From an uncultured Clostridia bacterium (GTDB lineage Bacteria; Bacillota; Clostridia; Oscillospirales; Oscillospiraceae): a DNA stretch of 21,227 nt. The notes under the pieces were generated by a model. It had not been told where the DNA came from, did not search any database, and saw only the letters and a list, made by a program, of their open reading frames with translations. A program made the translations under genes and the position numbers. Below, in pieces: positions 7,326 to 13,621 of the stretch. Within the stretch, counting starts at the first letter, position 1; every line of letters starts with the position of its first letter. The stretch is from positions 1-21,227 of the forward strand of contig CAMNHH010000018.1 in NCBI GenBank assembly GCA_946539175.1. The letters run 5' to 3'.

Positions 7326-7676
7326 GGGGCTGTACCGGTTTCGACGGGGATAGTGAGGCTGGAATAGCGGGCGGAGGTGCCTGACCTCCATAAACCGGGC
7401 AACTTTTTTAAATTAACTGACAACGATAATCTCGTTCTGGCTGCTGCTTAATCAGCAACCCATCCGCCCCGGAAGGCCCACGAGCCGGGCTCGGGTGTGA
7501 TTGAGTGGGGACCGTGAGCGCGGTAAGCTTTGCCCGTGCCATGCATCATGAAGCTACCGAGGCCGTAAGGGTGTTTGTTCCCGTGCGGCCGAGGGAATGT
7601 AAATAACAAACTGCGCCCGGAGAAGTTCTTGTCAAGTTATTTTCGGACAGGGGTTCAACTCCCCTCAGCTCCACCA
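7326..7676 (+). ncRNA. ssrA: transfer-messenger RNA (tmRNA)
   Basis: The 5' end GGGGCU pairs with the 3' AGCUCC, followed by discriminator A and encoded CCA (7674-7676). The GGGGCTGTACCGGTTTCGAC start and the T-arm GGGGTTCAACTCCCC are diagnostic of tmRNA. The internal reading frame ends at TAA 7449-7451 and encodes ...NFFKLTDNDNLVLAAA. The resume codon is most likely GAC at 7419, giving the 10-residue tag DNDNLVLAAA, because that is the usual tag length and A/U-rich sequence precedes it. This assignment is inference. The rest (7452-7640) is the pseudoknot region. With SmpB it rescues stalled ribosomes and marks their products for proteolysis. About 351 nt is a normal length. Confidence 0.97.
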
Positions 7677-7704
7677 AAAAAGACGCCGTCAGGCGTCTTT
7701 TTTG
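7677..7704 (+). terminator. Rho-independent terminator of ssrA
   Basis: Stem AGACGCC (7681-7687), loop GTCA, then GGCGTCT (7692-7698) and a T run. The stem is preceded by an A run that extends it, so it may also work in reverse. It begins directly after the encoded CCA. Confidence 0.9.
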
Positions 7705-7751
7705 GTGGAATCAAATTTTTTCCGTATGAACAACATAAAATAAACGATTTG

Positions 7752-7806
7752 TTGATTATAAAACAATTGATTGATTATTGAACTTCGATCGATCTCCTGT
7801 TATAAT
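7752..7806 (+). promoter_or_regulatory. promoter of the XRE regulator with a possible operator
   Basis: TTGAAC (7778-7783), a 17-nt spacer and TATAAT (7801-7806) form a good sigma-A promoter 38 nt before the ATG. Direct repeats TTGATTAT at 7752-7759 and 7771-7778 lie just upstream of and touching the -35. This placement would suit an (auto)regulator, possibly the encoded XRE protein itself (inference). Confidence 0.68.
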
Positions 7807-7844
7807 ATAGCTGCGAGTGAGAGATAACACAGTGGAGGCCGGCC

Positions 7845-8999
7845 ATGATTGAATTGGGGGAACGGATTAAGGCGCTGCGCCAGCGCGACGGGCGAACGCA
7901 GGAATCCTTTGCAAGGGAGCTCGGCGTTACGGCGCAGGCGGTTTCGCGGTGGGAGAAAGGGATCTGCTATCCGGATATGGAGCTGATCCCCTCGATTGCG
8001 AACTTTTTCGGCGTCTCCATCGACGAGCTCTTTGGCTATGAAAACGAGCGGACGAAAAAGATCGACGCCCTGTACGACAGGATCGTCGAGATGAATCGGA
8101 TCAATAACGGGATTGATTTCAACCTTGACGAGTGCATCGCCCTTGCGCGGGGATCGCTGATCGAATTCCCGGGCAATGAAAAGCTGACCGCGGCCCTCGC
8201 CTCCGCACTTTACAACGCGGGTTCAATCCGCAGGGGGGAAGGCCATTGCGACAGCTCGGACGGCTTCGAGGTCTGCGACGTGGAGCGGCACAGGAGCAAT
8301 CCCGAATGGCAGGAGGCCATTCAGCTTTATGAAAAGCTCCTGCGCACCGTCAAAAGCGGCGAGCTGCGGAATCAGGCGGTGCTGGAGCTCTCCCAGCTTT
8401 ACAAATTTACCGGCGAACACGAAAAAGCCCTGCAGCTTGCGGAGTCCGCGCCGAATATCCAGGGCTCCAAGCTGTTTTTGCGCATCAATGCCTTCGACGG
8501 CAAGGAGGCTGTCGCGGCATCCGGGGAAGCCCTGGTCGATCTCCTGAGATGTCTGTCCGAACTGATCCCGGCCATTGTGCGAGCGGACCGCAGCATCCCG
8601 CCCCTGGAAGCCGTCAAGCTGCTTTCCAACGCAGAGACGATGCTCGGGCTCGTGTTTGCCGACGGCGATTACGGGAAGCTGATCAGCGCGATTGTCTGCC
8701 TGCACCTGCTGCGCTCCTATTATCTGTGGCTGGCCGGCGACAGGGACGGCGCCTTTCAGGCCCTCGACGCAGCCCTTGCGTGCGCGGAAATGTATGACGA
8801 CGAAAGCAGCATGGCGCCCTATACCTCGCCGCTGCTCCAATACTCCAAACCCCTCGTGTGCATGTTCGGCCGCAAGCTGACGCCGGAATTGCCGGAGATC
8901 TGGCCCTTCTGGGACGTACCGGAGGCCAAACGGGTGAAAAGCGAAATGCAGACCGATCCCCGCTGGGCGGAATGGGTGAAAAAGACGGGCGGCGCCTGA
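7845..8999 (+). CDS. XRE-family transcriptional regulator with C-terminal helical repeats
   Basis: 384 residues. A helix-turn-helix XRE domain spans about 5-62, with recognition segment TAQAVSRWEKG and the closing FFGVSIDELFGYE. The rest is an alpha-helical region resembling TPR units (for example EWQEAIQLYEKLLRTVKSGELRNQAVLELSQLYKFTGEHEKALQLAESAP, about 150-200, and AFQALDAALACAEMYDDE, about 305-322). Such proteins are cytoplasmic regulators, and the helical part often senses a peptide or small ligand; no ligand can be named here. The ATG at 7845 has GGAGG 8 nt upstream and its own promoter. The lipoprotein gene starts 106 nt after its stop with no clear terminator between, so the two may share a transcript and function. 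Confidence 0.88.
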   Translation: MIELGERIKALRQRDGRTQESFARELGVTAQAVSRWEKGICYPDMELIPSIANFFGVSIDELFGYENERTKKIDALYDRIVEMNRINNGIDFNLDECIALARGSLIEFPGNEKLTAALASALYNAGSIRRGEGHCDSSDGFEVCDVERHRSNPEWQEAIQLYEKLLRTVKSGELRNQAVLELSQLYKFTGEHEKALQLAESAPNIQGSKLFLRINAFDGKEAVAASGEALVDLLRCLSELIPAIVRADRSIPPLEAVKLLSNAETMLGLVFADGDYGKLISAIVCLHLLRSYYLWLAGDRDGAFQALDAALACAEMYDDESSMAPYTSPLLQYSKPLVCMFGRKLTPELPEIWPFWDVPEAKRVKSEMQTDPRWAEWVKKTGGA

Positions 9000-9105
9000 T
9001 AGGATGATCCAATCAAACGATAAAACGACCCGAAGCGCCGCAGTGCGGACAATCGGGACAGACAGCTTGACGAGCTTCGGAAAGGAAGCGGAAAGGAGCG
9101 TTCCA

Positions 9106-9969
9106 GTGAAGAAAGAAAGAGCGGCATTCCTTTGGAAACGAATTATGTGTGCGGCGGCAGCCTTCTCGCTGGTCGCCGCGGCAGGCTGCGGGATCCAACC
9201 CACGCACGGCGGCAGCGATATTCCCTCGCAGACTGCCGCAACGGAGCTTCCTCTGCAGAGCGAATCCGAGAGCTCCATCCTCGCTTCGAGCGGCAGGGAC
9301 GATCCTGAAACGACGAAAGCGACGACCAGAAGGGAGGATCCGGGGTTTATCTCTGAGGACAGAGTACGGCTGAATACCTTTCTCATCGCCATTGTGCAGC
9401 AGAATATCGAAAACAGCGAGACCGATTTGGACGAGGACGCCGAGCTTGTGCGATTTGCCTTCGGCTATCGCAGAGATAACGACGCAGAGGCCATTGTCGA
9501 ACGGGAAGACGAAAACGGCCTTTCCTGCCGCACCCTGACCCTTGCGCAGGTTAATGAGACGCTCGAGCTGTATTTCGGCCGGACCCTCTCCCCTGACAGC
9601 GAAGATTACAGCATTCTGAACGAGGCAGGGGAAGGCTTTCACTGCATATTCCGCGACGGCTGTTTCTGGAACGTCCCGCCATATCCGGCGGAGGCCTACG
9701 ATTTCCCGGTACGCTTTTGTCTGGTGGACAAGATCAACGAAGAGAGCGCCACGGTACATTTCAGACTGTATCGGGTCAATCCCGATATCTGGGGCGAGGG
9801 GGAAGCAAAGCGGCATCTGCCCCTTCTTCCCATGTTCAGTTTTCTGGACGCGGAAAGCACCAATCCCGAGACAAAGGGGTGGATCACCAGGATCGGTCAG
9901 GGCACCGCTGTCCTCAGCGTTACGGGAGAAGAACTGAGGCTGGTCAAGTTGACGACCTCGCTCTATTGA
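9106..9969 (+). CDS. predicted lipoprotein of unknown function
   Basis: 287 residues from GTG 9106. The N-terminus has a basic stretch (KKERAAFLWKR), a hydrophobic segment and lipobox-like LVAAAGC with Cys28, predicting a lipid-anchored exported protein. The -3 residue is Ala rather than the favoured Leu. Residues about 29-85 are Ser/Thr/Gln/Glu-rich and probably disordered. The remainder (about 85-287) is a mixed alpha/beta domain with RLNTFLIAIVQQNIEN, SEDYSILNEAGEGFHCIFRDGCFWNVPPYPAEAYDFPV and a C-terminal SVTGEELRLVKLTTSLY strand. I do not recognise a family. The GTG was chosen over the upstream in-frame ATG at 9004 because AAAGGAG lies 7 nt before it and the protein then begins with a proper signal. 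It follows the XRE regulator and may be in its regulon. Confidence 0.7.
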   Translation: MKKERAAFLWKRIMCAAAAFSLVAAAGCGIQPTHGGSDIPSQTAATELPLQSESESSILASSGRDDPETTKATTRREDPGFISEDRVRLNTFLIAIVQQNIENSETDLDEDAELVRFAFGYRRDNDAEAIVEREDENGLSCRTLTLAQVNETLELYFGRTLSPDSEDYSILNEAGEGFHCIFRDGCFWNVPPYPAEAYDFPVRFCLVDKINEESATVHFRLYRVNPDIWGEGEAKRHLPLLPMFSFLDAESTNPETKGWITRIGQGTAVLSVTGEELRLVKLTTSLY

Positions 9970-9981
9970 TCCGCGTTCTGG

Positions 9982-10191
9982 TTATTCCTTTACTTCCTCT
10001 TCATCCAGACCGGCGGCGGGGATGGCAAAGCTGATGTGATCCTTCTCTTCGCCGGGGATTTTCCTCAAACCCCAAAGAAGGCTGCGAACTTCCAGGGTTC
10101 CGGCCTCCTTGTCTCTCTTGATCTGATACGGGATCGCAGAGAGTGCCAGCGCGCAAAGGGCGGTACGGCCAAGAATTTTTCCGATTTTCAT
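9982..10191 (-). CDS. small membrane-associated protein of unknown function
   Basis: 69 residues. A short basic N-terminus (MKIGKILGR) leads into one hydrophobic helix (about 9-22, TALCALALSAIPY). An acidic/basic soluble tail follows, with YQIKRDKEAGTLEVRSLLWGLRKIP. Similar mini-proteins with 'IPY...EVRSLLWGLK' are familiar from clostridial genomes, but I know no function. The ATG at 10191 has GGAGGTG directly upstream, a strong sign that it is translated. It converges with the lipoprotein gene, with only 12 nt between the two stops. It may be transcribed with, or independently of, the truncated flavin reductase upstream. Confidence 0.7.
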   Translation of the reverse strand: MKIGKILGRTALCALALSAIPYQIKRDKEAGTLEVRSLLWGLRKIPGEEKDHISFAIPAAGLDEEEVKE

Positions 10192-10231
10192 GGGAACACC
10201 TCCATCAATTTGATTTTAAATAATTATTTTG

Positions 10232-10268
10232 AACGTGCTGCGGCGGCCAGGGCCTCTGCGGCACGTTT
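10232..10268 (-). terminator. hairpin after the flavin reductase remnant
   Basis: Arms AACGTGC (10232-10238) and GCACGTT (10261-10267) extend inward with G-U pairs and one mismatch to a GC-rich stem of about 16 bp. On the minus strand A/T-rich CAAAATAATTATTT follows, without a clean T tract. A weak terminator is likely. Confidence 0.5.
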
Positions 10269-10272
10269 GCTT

Positions 10273-10774
10273 CTATAACAGTTGTTTCCCGATCCCCCAG
10301 GCGTCTCCGACCTTTTCTCCGATCACGTGGTAGGCGTGATTGAAGGGGTCGAAGCAGAGGGGAGCGGCCTTTGCCATGTCCAGCTTGCCGTCGGTCAGGG
10401 CGGACTCGTCCACGCTGACGTTGACGATCTCGCCCCGGAGGATGCAGCTCTGCTTGTTGAACTCGATGACCCGGCATTCGATGCAGATCGGCAGCTCGTT
10501 GATGATCGGTGCGTTGACCAGACTGCTGGGGGTGGCGGTAAAGCCGGCACGGGCGAACTTGTCCACGGTCTTGAGGCCGGTGGCGATGCCCACGTAGTCG
10601 CAGGCGGCGGCGTGAGCCGCATCCGCCATGCTGACGGTAAAGGCGCCGGTTTTGGCAAAGTTCAGGCAGGTCTTGTGGCCGGAGGAGAGGCAGACGGACA
10701 GCTCGTTCTCCTCGCTGATGCCGCCCCAAGCAGCTTTCATGGCGTTTGGTACGCCGTCTGAAAGCTGCGCAAAA
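10273..10774 (-). pseudogene. flavin reductase-like protein, 5'-truncated
   Basis: The ATG at 10740 opens 155 codons encoding most of a flavin reductase-like FMN-binding split barrel: AAWGGISEENELSVCLSSGHKT, GAFTVSMADAAHAAACDYVGI, DKFARAGF, INELPICIECRVIEF, GEIVNVSVDESALTDGK, and C-terminal FDPFNHAYHVIGEKVGDA. Such proteins bind FMN and are often oxidoreductases of unknown substrate. Family members are about 185 residues. The frame continues in homology upstream of the ATG as DVLFVFAQLSDGVPNAM, matching the first strand and 'DG.P.AM' turn, but no start codon or ribosome site exists for it. Those codons run into the T tract and 3' arm of the hut terminator (10776-10806). Thus the original start region has been lost. 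Translation from 10740 lacks a ribosome site and would lose the first strand, so I call it a probable pseudogene. A truncated but functional protein is not excluded. Confidence 0.65.
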
Positions 10775-10806
10775 ACAAAGAGAACGTCCGCGTGACGTTC
10801 TCTTTG
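10771..10806 (-). terminator. Rho-independent terminator of the hut operon
   Basis: Perfect 13-bp stem, arms CAAAGAGAACGTC (10776-10788) and GACGTTCTCTTTG (10794-10806), with a 5-nt loop. It is followed on the minus strand by TTTTT (10775-10771). It lies 27 nt after the cyclodeaminase stop. Confidence 0.93.
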
Positions 10807-10833
10807 TATGCAAAAATGATGTTAAAACAGCGA

Positions 10834-11460
10834 TTACAGCGCGTTTAAGACCCGCTCATAGACGAGGTTTGCAAGCTTCACGGTATCGTTGAGCAGTTGT
10901 TCACCCTTGATGCGGTAGGCCGCTGCGGCGGCTTCGTCTTTGAGCCCGCCGAGATTGATCAGTACGTTCAACCAGGCGCCGTGTACTGCGGCGCCAAGCA
11001 TCAGCGCGCCGACGCCGAGATCGCTGAGCGCGTTGACGTTGGTCTTGCCAATGCTGCCGTCTGCGAGCTTGACCGCCTCAAGGCAGAGCTCCATCATATG
11101 CAGCGGGGACTCAATACAGCGCTTCAGGGCTTCCTGCATGGCGGCAGAACGGACGGCCTTTTCTTCCGGCGTCTCCTTGGGCAGCGCCATTGCGGCGGAA
11201 AACTCGTTGAAAACCTCAGTGTCCTTTTCCATCGCGTTCAGGAAGTTCTCCTTCAAAGCGGATGCTTGCTCAAAGCATTCCTGAGAAATCGCCTGATAAT
11301 CCGCATATTTTTTGCGGCCGAGGGTCAGCGCGTTGACCATGGCAATCAGCGCGGCGCCCAGGGAACCGGCCAGAGCCGATGCAGAGCCGCCGCCTGGGGC
11401 GGGAGCATCAGAGCCCAGCAGATTGGCAAAGGATCGAACGGTCAGTTCAGAAAGTTCCAT
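10834..11460 (-). CDS. formimidoyltetrahydrofolate cyclodeaminase
   Basis: 208 residues, the stand-alone cyclodeaminase/cyclohydrolase size. The family hallmark APAPGGGSASALAGSLGAALIAMV (about 19-42) and the helix-rich rest (KKYADYQAISQECFEQASALKENFLNAMEKDTEVFNEFSAAMALPK, SDLGVGALMLGAAVHGAWLNVLINL) match the FTCD C-terminal domain/FchA family. It releases ammonia from 5-formimino-THF to give 5,10-methenyl-THF. In mammals it is fused to the formiminotransferase; here it is a separate gene 24 nt after ftcD and last in the hut operon. This context argues for the deaminase rather than the methenyl-THF cyclohydrolase (FchA) role, although the fold alone cannot separate these. The ATG at 11460 follows a GGAGGAAG site. 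Confidence 0.9.
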   Translation of the reverse strand: MELSELTVRSFANLLGSDAPAPGGGSASALAGSLGAALIAMVNALTLGRKKYADYQAISQECFEQASALKENFLNAMEKDTEVFNEFSAAMALPKETPEEKAVRSAAMQEALKRCIESPLHMMELCLEAVKLADGSIGKTNVNALSDLGVGALMLGAAVHGAWLNVLINLGGLKDEAAAAAYRIKGEQLLNDTVKLANLVYERVLNAL

Positions 11461-11484
11461 TGCTCTTCCTCCATGTATATTGTA

Positions 11485-12399
11485 TTAGTTGGCCATATCC
11501 AGCAGGCTGTATTCCATGACCTGCTCGCGGCAGTTGAAGTTCTCGAGCTTGAGATAATACTCTGCGCAGTCGATCAGGGCCTTTGCCGGGGTAATGCCCA
11601 CAAGCTCGGAGCCAATGATGCGAACGCCGTAGCGGTCTGCCAGCGCGCGGATCATCTCATAGGTATAATACAGAGGCGTGCCCTCATAGTTTACCATGTT
11701 CATGGAGACTTGGGCGATGTTGCGATCCTCGAGCATGATGCCCAGTGCCTTACAGTACTGGAAGCCGCCGGAGCTGCCGCGGATGGCCTTGGCAATGCTC
11801 TTTGCAATTTCGAGATTGTCGGTATCCAGGTTGACATTGAAGGCGACCAGCGGCATTCTGGCCCCGATGGCGGTGATGCCGGCGGTAGGGTGAATCTTCC
11901 GTTCGCCGTAGTCAGGAGCCCAGTCGGGTTCCAGCAGCTTCTCGGGCATGCCCTCGAACTGGCCCTTGCGGCATTTCGCCAGATTGCGGCGCTCGGGGCG
12001 GGTGGCGGAATCCTCATACAGGAAGGAGGGAACCTTCAGCTCGTCCCAGATCCGCTGCGCAACGCGCTTGCTGAGGTCAATGCACTCCTGCAGGCTGACG
12101 TCCATGGTGGGGACGAAGGGAATGACGTCGGTCGCGCCCATTCTGGGGTGCTGGCCCAAGTGCTTGTTCATATCGATGAGCTCGGTTGCCTTCTTACAGA
12201 GCTGGAAGGCGACTTCCTCGATGCCCGCTGGGGAGCCGACCATGGTGAAGACGCAGCGGTTGTGGCTGCCGTCTGTCTGGACGTTCATCAGCGTGACGCC
12301 GGGGGCGGCGCTGGCCACGTCCACCAGCTGCTGGAACACAACGGGATCGACTTCCTTGCTAACGCTGAAATTTGGAATGCATTCGATAATTTTAGCCAT
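11485..12399 (-). CDS. ftcD: glutamate formimidoyltransferase
   Basis: 304 residues, the single-domain formiminotransferase size (N- and C-subdomains, no cyclodeaminase fused). Visible landmarks are ECIPNFSVS at the N-terminus, the HLGQHPRMGATDVIPFVP motif (80-97; His84 aligns with the catalytic His of the family) and RIIGSELVGITP near the C-terminus. It transfers the formimino group of N-formimino-L-glutamate to tetrahydrofolate, yielding glutamate and 5-formimino-THF. The start (ATG 12399) overlaps the hutI 3' end by 8 nt. It has an AAAAAGGAG-type site, so translation is coupled. Its presence, without hutG or hutF in the window, indicates the folate-linked route for histidine breakdown. Confidence 0.95.
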   Translation of the reverse strand: MAKIIECIPNFSVSKEVDPVVFQQLVDVASAAPGVTLMNVQTDGSHNRCVFTMVGSPAGIEEVAFQLCKKATELIDMNKHLGQHPRMGATDVIPFVPTMDVSLQECIDLSKRVAQRIWDELKVPSFLYEDSATRPERRNLAKCRKGQFEGMPEKLLEPDWAPDYGERKIHPTAGITAIGARMPLVAFNVNLDTDNLEIAKSIAKAIRGSSGGFQYCKALGIMLEDRNIAQVSMNMVNYEGTPLYYTYEMIRALADRYGVRIIGSELVGITPAKALIDCAEYYLKLENFNCREQVMEYSLLDMAN

Positions 12400-13621
12400 G
12401 ATAGATAACTCCTTTTTTGATAACGGTTTTTACAAGATTGCTGCCCAGACGGTAGCACAAATAATTCAGATCCGGGGCGTCCCAGATAACCAGATCCGCC
12501 TGCTTGCCCCGTTCGATGGAGCCAACCCGATCGGCCATCCCGATGGCGGCGGCAGCGTTCAGCGTCACGCCGGTGAGCACCTCCTCCGGCGTCAGACGGT
12601 ATTTCAGGCAGGCGAGGTTCATCACCAGCTGCAGGTTCAGACAGGGACAGGAGCCGGGATTGTAGTCTGAGGCCAGAGCCACGGGAACGCCAGCCTCGAT
12701 CATTTTCCGGGCCGGGGCGTAGGTGGAATTCAGATAGAAGCTGGTGGCGGGCAGCAGACAGGCCACAGTTCCGCCATTTTTGAGACTTTCAATGCCCTCG
12801 TCGGGGCAGACGATCAGATGCTCCGCGGAAATCGCTCCGATCTCCCCGGCCAGCTGCGACCCGCCGATGGGGTCGATCTCGTCCGCGTGGATCTTGGGAA
12901 TCAGCCCGTTTTCCTTGCCGCATTCCAGAATCCTCCTGGATTCTTCCGCGGTAAAAACGCCGGTCTCGCAGAACACGTCGCAGAACTTCGCCAGCTTCTG
13001 TTTCGCCGCGGCGGGGATCATCTCCTCGCATAGCAGCTTCAGATAGCCCTCCCGGTTTTCCTTGTATTCGGGGGGCAGGGCGTGGGCTCCCATAAAGGTG
13101 GGAACCAGGTCGATCAGATGGGACTTGTTCAGCTTTTTGATGACCTTAAGCTGCTTCAGCTCCTCCTTCAGCTCCAGTCCGTAGCCGCTCTTGGCTTCGC
13201 AGGTGGTGGTGCCGAAGGCCAGCATTTCATCCAGCGCCGCGGAGGCCTTTGCGGCCAGCTCCTCCTCTGTTGCTGCGCGGGTGGCCTTCACGGTAGAGAG
13301 AATGCCGCCTCCCGCTGCCAGGATATCCAGGTAGGGTACCTTGCGGATCTTCATGGCCAGCTCGTTCTGCCGCCAGCCGCCGAAGATCAGGTGCGTATGC
13401 GCGTCCACCAGCCCCGGCGTGACCAGCTTGCCCTCCGCATCCAGCTTTTCCCCGAAGGTGATGGGGGGATTGCCGGTGCCGCAGGAGATGATCTCCCCGT
13501 TTTCGGTATAGATCCAGGCCTTTTCCAGCACCCGAATGGCTCCCTGATTCGCTCCCCGTCGGGCCTCAAGCCCCTCCGGGGTCGCCAGCATGCCGATGTT
13601 GTGGATCAGCAGGGAGCTCAT
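12392..13621 (-). CDS. hutI: imidazolonepropionase
   Basis: 409 residues, the usual HutI size, in the amidohydrolase (TIM-barrel) superfamily. Metal and active-site residues are visible: His75 and His77 in VDAHTHLIFGG, His180 in FMGAHALPPEY, His245 in KIHADEIDPIGG, His268 in SAEHLIV, and Asp319 in ASDYNPGSCPC. It hydrolyses 4-imidazolone-5-propionate to N-formimino-L-glutamate in the cytoplasm. The ATG at 13621 overlaps the hutU stop by 4 nt (ATGA), a classic coupled arrangement, and the 3' end overlaps ftcD by 8 nt. The closing strand GSIERGKQADLVIWDAPDLNYLCYRLGSNLVKTVIKKG is typical of HutI. Confidence 0.96.
   Translation of the reverse strand: MSSLLIHNIGMLATPEGLEARRGANQGAIRVLEKAWIYTENGEIISCGTGNPPITFGEKLDAEGKLVTPGLVDAHTHLIFGGWRQNELAMKIRKVPYLDILAAGGGILSTVKATRAATEEELAAKASAALDEMLAFGTTTCEAKSGYGLELKEELKQLKVIKKLNKSHLIDLVPTFMGAHALPPEYKENREGYLKLLCEEMIPAAAKQKLAKFCDVFCETGVFTAEESRRILECGKENGLIPKIHADEIDPIGGSQLAGEIGAISAEHLIVCPDEGIESLKNGGTVACLLPATSFYLNSTYAPARKMIEAGVPVALASDYNPGSCPCLNLQLVMNLACLKYRLTPEEVLTGVTLNAAAAIGMADRVGSIERGKQADLVIWDAPDLNYLCYRLGSNLVKTVIKKGVIYHG

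Noticed and set aside
7650..7840. Integrated element using the ssrA 3' end as attachment site
   Set aside because: No integrase gene follows and no second copy of the ssrA 3' end was seen in the window.
10205..10813. 202-codon minus-strand frame over the flavin reductase
   Set aside because: Arg/His-rich shadow in another frame; the flavin reductase frame carries the family motifs.
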